Positions 12,901 through 24,372 of a DNA stretch of 64,000 nucleotides are shown here, piece by piece. The position numbers and the translations under genes were made by a program. How positions within the stretch are numbered: the stretch's first letter is position 1; each line of letters opens with the position of its first letter. Below the pieces are notes generated by a model that was not told the DNA's origin, searched no databases, and worked only from the letters and a program-made list of their open reading frames with translations. Origin of the DNA: Alviniconcha marisindica (lineage: Eukaryota; Mollusca; Gastropoda; Provannidae). The DNA is taken from the NCBI GenBank assembly GCA_018857735.1, contig JABMCL010002863.1, positions 140,001 to 204,000 of the forward strand. The letters are read 5' to 3'.

Positions 12901-15900
12901 TTGTATTTTTTTGTACACCATTAATGGAATGATAAAAATACATTAAACACAGTGTAATTGATCTTTTGATTTTTTCTGATTGTGTTGAGAGCGTGAAATG
13001 TTGCTGTGATCATGATAAACGTGACTGACCAAGCATCCTATTTTTAGCCACACTAAAAACACAGACAGGAAAATTGTAATTGCTGACCAGTTGCTTCCGG
13101 ATTTTAATCAGATCCATAGAAATAAAGCATAAAAATGTTTTTTCATTAATGCAAATCATTTAACATGAAGTTTTGAACTTGTGTTGATGAAGAAAACAAC
13201 GAAGTTGACCACGTTTGTTGGTCACACAAAAAAATAGTCCCTGACATACTGTATCATTTATCAATTACATTTATTTGGGAAACTCCTGTCTGTATTATGC
13301 TGCTCCAGAAGAATGTTTTTCATTATCTTGCATTTTAAATGCCTTGGAACATGTGTATTGGCTATGATTATGAAGTGCTGAAACATGAGTGTCAAACATT
13401 CGAGAAAAAGCATCAGTCACCAGAAAACCAATTTGAAACTTTCCTTTCACAACCAGCTTATCAGCTAGTTCTGCCAGTAACAGCTTACTTGCATATTTAC
13501 ACACATCAGGCATGATATCTGCTTCTAACATATGGCCAGTGTTTACGGATGAGTTTGTTTAATTTGGTTTTCTTGCCAATTTTTTGTGTCAATCACTCAT
13601 GTTCTCACCATGAGACATTCGCAACCTCATTGATTCAGCTCAGACTGAGTTACTGACTGCTTAATTCATCATTACTGGCAAAATATATAGCAAGACACTC
13701 ACTCTTCCTCCTATCACCCTTATTATGTAAAATTTTGAAATGTGTGTTTTGCACCACTGTATATCGCGAAGAAATCTGGAAAACTGTGCAATTGTAGTGC
13801 TTTATAACCAATGTGGGAGCCATCTCAGAAGTATATGGTGACCATCCCGCTTTATGGTCTGGTTCAGTCATTCACTTTCAAGTCCAACCAGGTCCATGGT
13901 TTTATTGATCCATTTTGTGAAGAAAAATGGGAACGACTCATATGTATGTCCTGTTTAGGCCAACAGTAATATGGATTTTTGTGTGTAAATACTGTAATGT
14001 AGGTTTTGCTGTCAAATTTGTGCTTTCTGTAGTCCATTGAGCTGTTGCTGTTTTTTTATATTAGTGGTTTGTGCTTTATAACTACTTTGTTCATTATTTA
14101 TTTATTTTTTAATGAAATTTGTATTTTGCGATTTGACCTGGGCAAATAATTGAACCTTTTTGTCTGTAATTTGGTATTTTGTTCTTAAATCCCATTACAA
14201 ATTGTTTTGGCATGTGTACTGGAGGAGGGTACAAGCTTGTCTTTGTCTTATTTTGAAAGGACTTTGGAGTTTGTTTGTGTGGGGTTTGAGAGAAATACAA
14301 TGTGACATGTTTGACTGTTTGTAGTTTAAACTTTGCGTAGTCAGTTTGCTGGTGTGTGCAGGTGCCTGTGTGTGTGTATGCACTTAGAATAGTCTATGGA
14401 CCAGATTTTGCTCTTTGTAGTTACTTTAATTGTTATTATGTTTTGTGTGTGGATGTTGCAGAAGATGGTACAAGTGCTGGTAATAACGAATACGGTCAGG
14501 AGATTCCCCCTCGGCGAACAGAAGGCAAGCAGACAGGACCGCCCTTTCTACCTCCACAGCTGCTGCAAGTTATCCTCAACAAGGACACGCCCGCACATGT
14601 TAGTGTACCATTTGACCTTGAATCATGTATATCAGCATGTATGCAAAGCTTTCTTTGTGTGTGCATGCACACATGCACATGCATGCACATACACATACAC
14701 ACACATGTTTGCATACAAGTATCTGTGCATGCACTGGTTACTTTGGACATTTCTCCCCTCCCCCTTTAAAGTGTCCATTTTTATATGCTTAACTTTTGAA
14801 ACTAAAGGGATTTTGAGAGATTTATTGTGTTCTGATGACCTGCTATTCATAGCACATGCATTTCCTGAGTTTGAGGAGCAGGCCAAAAAGGAATGCTTGA
14901 GACAGGGTGTGACAGAGTGTCCCAAGCATTACCACAATTTTCCTGGCACAAACCCAGTGTCCAAAATGACCCATTGTGTGTGTTAATTAAAAGGCATGTA
15001 GCTTTATCCTTCATGTACAATCTTTCATGCAGAAATTGTGCTGATTTCTACTGAGTGCTGCATTGTAGGCCTGTCAGCAGCCATTTTTGCATAACACATG
15101 GTTATTAATCTAAAGTAACAAAGACTTGCCACACTTGGCTTCTGTTTTATTGCTCATACTGCTTTATGAAAATGCAAGACTGCACAACAAGCCATTTGAA
15201 CAGAATTAAAATTGTTTTAGCAGTTTTTATTGATTTCCTTAGAACAGTCTTAAATTCACCAGCACTATAAAAGAGTATTTTTTTGAGCCATGCATTTCTC
15301 CTGATTTGATTGGGTCCTGTTGTGGTATGCTACAGTGATTTGATAGGAACCTGTATTGTTTGTTACAGTGTGAACCGTCTTTGTTACCGGAGCCAAATCA
15401 TGTCATGTTGAACCACCTTTATGCTCTTTCGATAAAGGTATGTATGTGTTGTTACTTCTGTGTTAGACACCCATACACAACACTACCCCCCACCCCCCCA
15501 AAAAAAGAATGGTGGTCTTGAGGTTGAAAGAGGGATGTCCTTGGTCAGGAGTTCATGTGCATGAATATAAGAGAAGATGCTATTTGAAAAAATTGGGGTG
15601 GGGAGTTGGGGGAGTCATTTCTTTGAAGATAAGAGCAGACCACTGGAAAGAGAAGACTTTGCTACTTACTAGAACTAGAAGACTGTGGTGGGAAAGGTTT
15701 TGGTTGAGGGGCTCATTTCTGTGAGTATGGAGAGGACTACTGGAAAGATGAGACTAGAAAACGTTTAAGAGAAGACGAGGAAAGGTTTTGAAGGAGAGGT
15801 GGTCTGAAGGCTGTACTGGAAACTGTTTTGAAGGAGGGGGTAGTCTTAAGGGTTTATTTTTGTAAAGAAAAAAAAAGGAAAAAAGCACTCCCAAAAGGTA

Positions 15901-16849
15901 GTCTTGAAAGAAGGGGTGGTCTGATGGTCTCTGTCTGGATGGAACTTTGAAGAGAAGAGAAACTGGCACATTGCAAACTGCAGAATGAGTCTTTCTGTCC
16001 TTGTGGTTGTGTTCATGGTGCCTGCAGAACTAGGGCTTGTTCTGCAAACTTTATTTTTGTTGTCTTGGAAAACGGCCAAACTGAGGACAAATTTCCTTCA
16101 GATGAAGGGAGAGAACTCTGTTACTTCCTGTTTGTTGTCATTCCTGTCAGCCACAACACAATGGTTAGTCAAAGAAATATTAGTTTTCTGAAGCATTGGA
16201 TATGAATATTTAATGGATGATGACAGTGAGCATAAAGGTAATGCCTCGGATGATGGATGGGTGCTGGATTCTGAATAAATTTGGGAGGAGGAGAGTGAAA
16301 TTGTGTCAGAATGATGGCAACACTGTAGTGTTAACTGTCAGAATCTGAGCAGTTTTGTCATTTGTTTTTCTGCTCCACCCTGACTTTGCTCTTCTTAACC
16401 CCAATGTTACTGGGGCTAGGGGAAGCGACTTGCTCAGAATTGCTTGGTGCAAGGAGTGTTGCAGTTCCTTCTGCTGAGAATCAAAGGCTAGTAAAAGCCC
16501 GCTTTGGTAAACCTGGAGAAGATCAGAATATGGTTTTGCACGCTTTCACTAACTGCCAGAAAAATCTGCCATTCTGGTTTGTGCCTTCCCAGTTCATTCA
16601 CCTTCAACTGTTCTCTGCTCATATTCAGACATAAAACTATGAACAGCGGATCAGCCTCTTACCAGTATAAGAATAATGCTAATGAAATATTTATAAAGCA
16701 AGTTTGATCACAGTGAGGTAGACTGTGTGGTGATGACAGGATAAACTAACTGCATCATTCTTGTCTAACAGGATGGCGTGATGGTGTTGAGTGCTACACA
16801 TCGGTTCAGAAAGAAGTATGTCACCACCCTCCTCTACAAACCCATCTAG
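3950..16849 (+). CDS. PRKAB1: AMP-activated protein kinase, beta regulatory subunit (7 coding exons)
   Basis: Scaffold subunit of the AMPK heterotrimer, which senses cellular energy charge; beta tethers alpha to gamma and carries a glycogen-binding module. Coding exons: 3950-4090, 10489-10643, 12038-12131, 12543-12663, 14462-14598, 15369-15437, 16772-16849. All introns are GT-AG and the phases close to 264 residues plus TAG, against about 270 in vertebrates. The start is chosen because it gives MGN, the N-myristoylation signal of beta subunits. A CBM48 glycogen-binding domain lies at about residues 66-145: FNGW and DGQW supply the two expected tryptophans and EYKFF the lysine. The serine in LAKSHGDFF, encoded across the exon 2/3 junction, corresponds to the regulatory Ser108 of mammalian beta1. 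The C-terminal alpha/gamma-binding domain includes LPPQLLQVILNKDT, LPEPNHVMLNHLYALSIK and ends KKYVTTLLYKPI. The N-terminal linker is poorly conserved, so a small extra exon in intron 1 cannot be excluded. Beta1 and beta2 cannot be separated here. Confidence 0.95.
5700..6030 (+). repeat. Dispersed family C, diverged copy with a coding remnant
   Basis: Translation of this copy gives LLLAELDNKLVTERK, which aligns with LLLAELADKLVVKGK read from the minus strand at about 13.45 kb. Beyond the coding part, GGAGTTTCC and TCGTCAACACAAGTTC also match the reverse strand of 13.17-13.29 kb. The copies share protein-level similarity, so they probably descend from a mobile element or retrocopied gene. The parent protein was not recognised. 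Confidence 0.5.
6235..6900 (+). repeat. Dispersed repeat family B, copy 1 (about 650 bp)
   Basis: Colinear with 42.99-43.70 kb in KNL1 intron 4. Shared blocks include CTATCTCCTCT, TGTCATTTTTCTGCT, CACTGGTATTTGCC, TTAGACAGAATGGT, ACCAGCATGTCCTAGCCTTA-like sequence and a GTCCTGAGGTG..CCTGTGTG tail leading into TTAAAATCC. The tail resembles the 3' end of SINE-type elements of molluscs (from memory). No ORF. It is a nonautonomous element in introns of two different genes. Confidence 0.65.
9180..10452. repeat. 24-bp minisatellite in AMPK beta intron 1
   Basis: Tandem units approximating GTGCCAACAGTCAGTGAGGG plus TGTT (24 bp) run for about 1.27 kb, roughly 50 units. The first part (9.4-9.95 kb) carries a GATGATGAT-type variant, the second (9.98-10.45 kb) a GAGGGTGTT variant. 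Related scattered units begin near 8870. The unit length is a multiple of three and lacks stops in several frames on both strands, creating long spurious Ser/Thr/Val/Gln-rich ORFs. It ends about 35 bp before exon 2. Confidence 0.9.
10489..10643 (+). CDS. PRKAB1: AMPK beta exon 2 (start of glycogen-binding module)
   Basis: The acceptor follows CTGTTTCAG and the donor is AAAAG|GTGAGT. The exon encodes the poorly conserved linker, then VFKWEGGGKEVALAGSFNGW, the first strands of CBM48. It ends in phase 2 and joins 12038 to make the conserved serine. The coding frame continues without a stop upstream through the acceptor into the minisatellite, back to about 9955, so frame alone does not fix the 5' boundary. 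The splice signal and family alignment do. Confidence 0.93.
10672..10880 (-). repeat. Dispersed family C, copy near-identical to 13464-13668
   Basis: About 207 bp starting CAGCTAGTTCTGCCAGTAAC match 13462-13668 with only a handful of differences. Read on the minus strand it carries the N-terminal part of the coding remnant (MLEADIMPDVCEYASKLLL). High identity within one gene implies a recent duplication or recent insertions of a young element. Confidence 0.75.
12664..14461 (+). other. AMPK beta intron 4
   Basis: This intron contains a tandem pair of about 55 bp near 12738-12840 (CAAATAATGCTTAA..GGCCAAGGCAGTGCATGACAT type) and the largest family C element copy (13.17-13.67 kb, minus). No exon candidate was seen. 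Confidence 0.6.
13165..13670 (-). repeat. Dispersed family C, longest copy with degenerate ORF
   Basis: The minus strand reads MLEADIMPDVCKYASKLLL then AELADKLVVKGKFQIGFLV and TDAFSRMFDTHVSALHN. The frame is lost after about 78 codons. The 5' non-coding part (13.56-13.67 kb) is shared with 10.77-10.88 kb, and the 3' part (13.17-13.29 kb) with 5.89-6.02 kb. Multiple copies at different divergences favour a transposable element that carries a protein fragment. I do not recognise the protein family. Confidence 0.6.
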
Positions 16850-19800
16850 CACCAGATGTGTTCTAGCCTCTTTAAGTGACGCTTCTTGGATGTCTGTGCG
16901 TGCGTGGGACTTAAAAGACGACTGAGTGGGTATGACTGAGGAGGGAAGTTTTCCAAGTACACAACATTGGATTGCTTGAAGCATAACAACAACACAAATT
17001 TGAGTGTGTTTTTTCTTTTGTGTGTGTTTGGGTGTTTTTTTAAAGTCAGTACTGTGTTTTGAATGTGACTGACTTTCCTCTGAAGTCGTGGTCACTGACC
17101 ACTCTTTCACTCAGCTTGTCATTTACAGTCAAGAGTCTGTATTGACCAGGGATTTTAGTTCACAGATATTTGTGTGAAGTCGGTATTCTGATTTCAGCGA
17201 AACATTTTGATTCCAAGAAGGAGACAGTATGTATAGAAATTGGCGGTTTGTCGAAGTTAATTGTAGCAGAGCTTTGCAAAGCAGATGATGTAATGGGAGC
17301 AGCAGCAAACAGAGTACCTAGGTGGGACAATTGCTAAGAATTTCTGGTGATTTTAGCAACATGTCTCACACCAGCGTGGTGGCGAAGGGCTATTTAAAAA
17401 CAAAAAAATCCACTTTGAGGGATCTTTTGAGTGTATCGTACTGTGTACCTTGAAGTTCAAAAGACTGGCTAGACTTAGCCCACTTTATCTTTGTATTACA
17501 CCAAATTATGCTCTGAAATTGTTCCATGGAGGGGCAGCATACTACCAGACATAGTTCTGCAAAAAGTGATTCTAGCCACTAATATCCCTGGTAGAGACAG
17601 CACGTGCTCACACAGTGACCTAGTAAGTCTTCCTGATGTTGGGTAGATCAGTTGCAGACCTGTTTACTTGTATGATCAAGGCATATTTTGTACGCCAAAA
17701 TATTCAGCATACAAAAATGAAGAGGTAAAGAAAATATATATAATTATTTCTAGACATGTTTTGCAGTTCATTTGTTTTCCAGTCCGGAATATGCCCAGTT
17801 TTGGGTTTTCAGTGGCACATGTGTAAGTCTTGCAACCTCTCGGCGCTGTAGTGTCGGTTTCTGTATTGTGCTCAGTGTAGTCTCGGCACTGAATTGCACT
17901 TCAGGCAATTCGAAGTGAGGCTTATATTTCCGCTGTAATGTCTGAGCATTTGCCATTTTTCTGGAAGCCATGTTGGAATTATTTTCAGATTATTTTCTCT
18001 GAAAACAAAATGAAATGGAAAAGAAATGAAAACACTTAACTTTTGTAAAAAATACTGCAATTTAAAAAAAAAGTGTACTCTTAATCTTATCTGTGTTTGA
18101 GTGTAAACAGGTCTGCAGTTGGGTATGTGTGTCAGCAGCTGTGCTGCGTGGCAGGTAGGCAGTTGTGACTTCTGAGACATTTCCTGGCTGTGTGACGTAA
18201 AGAGATGCAGGCTAACCCCATTCAGCTGTGTGGGTGGAAAACGTTTCGTCTACAGCTGATTTAATTTGCACAGAAATTCCGGTGAGGGCCTATTTAATGA
18301 TGCTGGAGTCACAAACACGTAGCTATATGCTCGTTCCACTCGTATGCTGTGTACCGTTCCAGTCCTCGAGAGCTTGAATCAGTGTGTGTTTGACCTGTTT
18401 AGTGCATGACTGTTGAAGTGCTGATGGGCGTCAACAGGCTGTGACTGAACACAGAGGGTAGGGCAGTTTGGGAGAAGCGTGCCAGTAAAGAATGAAGGTT
18501 TGACAAAATTGTAAATTTTGTGGTGTGTTTTGAAAGGGCACAGAGCTGGCCAGCTGAGGGACTTACAGTTACAGTGCTTTACCTTTTTTGAGTGGAGAGA
18601 GTTGACTCCGTCTTTTGAGTGTTGTTTATTTTATCGGCAGAAAGCATGATGTCAATCAAGGATTTTTGTTTGTTTGTTGTTGTGAAGAGGACTGATTGTA
18701 AATAATTGTTAATGCATATTCTGATCATGTATGCCAATTGAGTACAAGTTTTTGTCTTTGATATTATATAATCAACAAGCCATCTGGTGATACATTGTTA
18801 TGGAGTTCCATACATGATAAAAATGGTGATTGTGGATTTTTTTTTTTTTTTAAACATTTTCTTTAGGTGGAAGTGATGATGAGCACGGTGATTTGTTGGG
18901 TGGGTACTCCTGCAATGAGGATGACTTTGTGAGTGAGTGTTTCTCTGTGGTCCGTACAAAGCTGGGTATGTGTCTGGCTCGTTGCCGCTGCACAAACATC
19001 CTCCCCCTTTCCACCAGGTGGGGTGGTGAATAATGTGTACACTGACACGCGGCTTGTATGAGAATAGAACGTGAGAGTCCGTGTCACAGCCTGGTGCAAG
19101 TGGCAAGATATCTGGACAAAACTTGAATGGCAAAGACTGATTTTTGTTGTAGCTGCTGTGGGTAGATGGGATAATCTTCGGATGCGCGAGTTTCACATAA
19201 TTAATGCGGCAGAGGGTTCTCTGTGCATTATATACAGATGACGCATGTGCAAGAACTTGAATATATATGTGTAAAAAGTAGAGTGTGTGTGGGTTTTTAT
19301 CATTAAAGTTTGTGCTGAGCTGTTTGTCTTTAAAAGGTATATTCCAGAATGTAAAGACTATCTCTTCCGTCAAGGGTTCCAGGCTGCCAATCACCCAATC
19401 ACTTAAGCCAATCAAACACCACAGTTAAAATTCTGCAAGAAAAACACAAAGAGTGGCTGCCATGGTTTCCTCACAAGCTAAAGCATAGCAGTGCATGAGT
19501 GATTGTGAACAAAACTTTCAAAATAAGTCATGGCGCATGTTAATTGATGATGAGAAATATCTGCAGCAATTAGACGTGAAGCACATTTGAATTGTTTGGA
19601 TGCTGAAGCAGACTCGTCATGCATTTTTACCAGTGGTGGTCAGACAGAACGTGTGTGCGCAAGTCGGTGGGGTTCAGCATGGAACCTTCTGCTGGTTGGT
19701 TGTGGTTAGATTTTGAATGGATGAATCTGGTGCATCTCGGCTAGCTGGTGGTGTATAGTGTCAGCAGTGCTAGACTACAGTCATTGTCTTGTGTCCTGGT

Positions 19801-20004
19801 TTCTTTTGTGTACTAAGTGGTGAAAGGATGACTTAACTTTGGGTAGCATTTTTTTTTTGGGGGGGAGCGCGTGCACATGTGCACTTGCGCATGCACATGT
19901 GCACTTGCAGGTGCATGCGCTTGTGCCTGCAGGTATATGTGTTCCTTTGTATCATATCCAACTTGCCTAGTTTTTGTTACTGTCGTGTCTCATTATTAAA
20001 AATA

Positions 20005-20370
20005 GTTGCACGTATCCACAGAAATGACCCTGTCAACCTTTTTATGTTATGTTCATCAGTCAGTTCTTGGATTTTAACATCCCTTCTCTTCAGGATGATT
20101 CACATTAAATACATCCAGATATAAAAGAGCACCAGGACCGTGTTTCAGTATACTGAAGTGTTTAAGATACTGCCACTTCTGCCTCAGTGTAACTCCTGTG
20201 TTCTAAAACAGTTTGCACTTATCCAGAAATTGCCTTGTCAGGCTTAGATACGACAGTTTGGGGATATTAACATCCAGTCTCCTCAGGATGATTCATATGA
20301 AGCCCATGCAGACCTCACAATAGACACCCAAGTGCTCTGGGACTGTGTTTCTGTATATTGAAGTGTGGCA
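20005..20370 (+). repeat. Diverged tandem duplication (about 180 bp x 2)
   Basis: 20012-20150 and 20210-20370 share TTGCAC.TATCCA.AAAT, TTAACATCC, CTTCAGGATGATTCA-type and GACCGTGTTTC..TATACTGAAGTGT-type blocks. The copies are strongly diverged and no coding capacity is seen. Confidence 0.5.
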
Positions 20371-23300
20371 CCACTGATCAAGTTCAGTTGTGTTGCCCAT
20401 GTCTTCTCCAAAAAGTGTTGAGCAACATCCCTCTCTTCACCTGTCAGTTTTCATGACATCCTTTTAACCTGATGTAACTTGTCTTTTTTTCCTCTTTTTT
20501 TCTTTCTTTCTCTCAGTGTGGGGCTTTTTTTCAGAAATGATATGCGTCTATCCTTTACAATAATTATACTGTCACTCATACTCGCTTCTTTGCTGACTGA
20601 GTTACATGTGGTAGTTTCATCATTATGCACAGTGCCCACAGACAGAACAAACAACACACACGCACACACCTGGGAAGAAGATCAAAGAGACTGCAGGTGG
20701 CCATCATTAATATGTTTTCTTCAGCCAAACCTACTAATTGTTACTGATGAAAGCCAAATTCTGAAGTGAAAATTAACTGGGCATTTTTAAAACAAAATAC
20801 TTGATTATTATGGGGGGGGGGGGGGGGGTCTTAATTTTGATCTCTGACGTCATTAGAGAAAGGCCAGCTTTCTTGGACAAAACATATTTTAAGAAGGCCA
20901 GTTCCTTTAAAGTAGTCATATTTTATAGTATCTTCACACAATAATTGGGCTGAACAGCAAAACAGGATGTAAGGCACATAGTAGCATATAGGCTGTTTTG
21001 GAATCAGACCGTTCAAGGGTAAAGACTTTGCAAGCGTATAGTTCTGAATACCAGGTTTAGTTTTTGTGGTTCTGGTTTTTTGCTTTTTCTCTTTCCTTCT
21101 TTCTTCTTTTTATTTTTATCTTTTTCATTTTTTTTCATCATATGACTAGCAAGTAGTTAATTCTTTGCTGAAAGAATTGATCATAACCCTTATTGGATCT
21201 TAGCCTACTTTTTTCATGGAAGTAACAACAAAAATATTCAGTTTTGTTTTTGGAATTTTATACAATAATTTTATACAATAATTTCATAGAAGGCAATTTT
21301 GTAATCTTAAGGTTTTTGCTGCAGTATTGTATAGCTGATCATTGAACACCATATGAAGATGTTCAGAGTACTGGTATACCCACCTAAGATGTGCCAAACT
21401 GCTGATGCTGTCAATTTCCCAGTATTTGGACTTGATTGAAAGACGGTCTGTGTGATGACAAGTGTTTGTCAGCCTGTCCAGCCACGAAGCTGTCCATGGC
21501 AAACACCTGATCGTTTGCCTTTTCTTGGGGCTGTGAAGATCTTTCAAACATGGCATCCCAAGGGATACTTATGAGGTGAGGTCACAAAGGTAAAAAGATT
21601 GAAAGCAAGGTGTCGGGATACTGGCTATGGTGCGGATGACTTGGTCTCCACACACCCTCACCATTTGCACACACCACAGCCTCGCTTTCAGTCGCATGAC
21701 CCACCATGACCTAGCTCATTCAGAATGGTCCATGACAGCCCTCAGCGATCTAGGTCTAATTTCAAGGTCAAGGCATCACAAAGCCAACATTGCATGGTGG
21801 TGCATTTTAGGGGTTGGTTTATGTCATGACCTTATAACCTCCACTGATCTTTACTACACTTCCATATCATGTGAGTGTGTGTGGATGTGATCCAATATAG
21901 ATCACAGTGGCATTGCAAAGAAGATACTGAGAGTAGAGTTGTGTTTTCTCAACAACAACAAATCTTATCCTGTCAAATTCAGACTTTGTATGATTGTTGC
22001 ATAAAATGTTGAATGTTGGCATTTTCTTAGATGCTGTGTAAGCAGAGTTTTTATAACTGCACAGAAATGAATTTCATTGAGCTGTACTCATTCATACCAC
22101 ATTTTTGTCTGTGACTTTGACCCATTTCCAAAGTCACAGGAGAATTGGAAAGAAGAAAAGAACATTGTCCTGTTTTGAATGCGAGTCAGTGCACAGTGGT
22201 GTGTTGTTGTTTTTGATACATATAACAAAAGAACAGTTATGACACAGTAGAGAAGAAACGTGTGCTAATGTGTTGCGTGCGCCATTGTAGTATTTTGTCT
22301 CTGGAGGATGGGGATCACCTTTAGATTTTTACAACCATCTTGCTATGTCAAGGAAAGCTATGGTGGTATTCATCTGTGCTGTTACCATTAATAATTATAA
22401 TGAATGCAGTTCTAAATCATTGAATCCCTCTATGACTATACATATGTGAGGCTCAAAGCGCTATACATGAAACATTACACAACCTAATTTAATAATGCAT
22501 TACTGTTATGATATTGTTTGTTTTTTATCATAATTATGTTGTAAATGGTTTACAAATTGAATTATGCGCTAGGGATAAAGTTTGTCAACATGTTTATTGC
22601 AGTGCGTATTGCCTTTGTTTTGTCATGTTCTCTCGTTCCATTTTCTCCTTTGTCTTTATATAATGTTTCTGGTTTTCTGAATGGATGAAGATTTACAATG
22701 TATTTCCTTGTTTAATCAGTTACATTGGATTATAGTTTATACTGATTGTAATTTTTCTCTTATTTGTAATACAGTATTTTTTGTCTTATTGTAATACAGT
22801 TACTTGTAGTTACACACAAATGTTAATTTGGCAGTAATTTCTGTTCCTTTGTATGATTGTGTATCCGTGTGTTTTCCTGTGCTGTACCCATCCGTTTCTT
22901 GAACCCCAATATGTTTCTGATAATTATGTTTGATTTAGACCTGTGTATACCACTGAATGCTGCTTTTAAATTCCTTGATGGAGTGGAAACTTGTTTAAGC
23001 TATCCCAAGCAAAGATGCAAATTGGCCCGAGTATGTAGAAAATGCGCAGATACATTTCAGTTGAATTCTTGGGTTTCTGTGTAATCAGGAACAAGGTTTA
23101 AAAGATGGTAAGGGTAAAGGCTAAGGGCTGTGGAGAGCATTGGCCTAAAAATAGTGTGAAGACAAGTGCCCACAAACAAGTAATGTAAAAGAGGGGCAGT
23201 CCCCTGTGGGAGTGCTCCTCTGATCAAGGGTGTGACATGGCCCTCCACAATTGACCCCTCGCTTTGAGACAGATCGCTCCACCCACTCAGGCAAGAGGAG

Positions 23301-23899
23301 TAAACAGCACAACAGGCATTGGAACTTGCACATCAAACTGCACGGACCCAAGGCAGTGGGCACAGTGCTTGGGACAGTCTGCAGGCTGGTCTAAGGTGTG
23401 TCCGTATGAAGGCACTGACTGGCTAAAGCTCCTCTGTCAGTCAGAGGGTGATGAGAGGTCAGTTAGATGGGACATCACTGCCAGACTGAATGCAGGGTTG
23501 GGCAGCCACAGGATTGCAGAACAGTAGGTACAGGGGTGATTTACACTAAGGAAAATTTCTGGGTTGGGCGTGGCTGTTTTGAGACATGTGATCCCCATTC
23601 TGCTCTGCTCTGGAGCACTTCTGCAGCTCATTCTGGAAGTTCAGCAACTCTGGAAGCATGAGTTTTGTAAGAATCATGGCAAGCAGATGAATCTGGTGGA
23701 GCAGTGGTGATGTCAGACTCGTGACATTAGCCAAGCTGGGCATGGGTGGCCCCCCGTCATAGCATCAGTGGCCCCAGTAGGCTTCCCCTCTCCCCGGTCT
23801 GTTGGGATTGTGGTTTCACCACTTCCGGCAATGAGGGACCTTAGTTTTAAACAGGTCTTATCAAGAAATGTGACAGCAGTCTCATCCACCCTTTCCCCC

Positions 23900-24372
23900 C
23901 CCAACCAGTTGTCCTGTTGCTGTAGCACGTTCAGTTGTGACAGCAGCGTCTTTCATCCACCATTTTGTTTCCAACCATCCTGTTGCTCTAGTCGTGTCGG
24001 CAGTCTCTTTCATCCACTATTTTGTTTCCAGCGAATTGTCCTGTTGCCCTAGCAAGTTTAGTTGTGACAGCAGTCTCTTTCATCTACTGTTTTGTTTCCA
24101 ACCAATTGTCCTGTTGCTGTAGCAAGTTCAGTTGCAACAGCAGTCTCTTTCATCCACCGTTTTGTTTCCAACCAATTGTCCTGTTGCTGTAGCAGTTCAG
24201 TTGTGACAGCAGTCTCTTTCATCCACCGTTTTTTTCCCAACCAATTGTCCTGTTGCTCTAGGAAGTTTTGTTTCTAACCAATTGTCCTGTTGCTCTGGCA
24301 AGTTCAGTTATGACAGCAGCCACTTTCATCCACCATTTTGTTTCCAACCAGTTGTCCTATTGCTCTAGCAGG
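23900..24372. repeat. 70-bp tandem array
   Basis: Units containing CAACCAATTGTCCTGTTGC, a TAGCAAGTTCAGTTGTGACA block and CAGTCTCTTTCATCCACC repeat at about 24037, 24107, 24177 and 24247 (period 70). More diverged or truncated units flank them at 23910, 23972, 24283 and 24350. About seven units in total. No function is apparent. Confidence 0.85.

Noticed and set aside
18798..19415. 205-codon minus-strand ORF
   Set aside because: Composition rich in His/Ser/Thr from AT- and CA-rich sequence. No domain, no splice context, includes poly-Lys from a T run. Probably chance.
23264..23527. ORF rich in Cys/Trp possibly from a transposon polyprotein
   Set aside because: No motif could be matched and neighbouring frames are closed. 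Not enough evidence to call.
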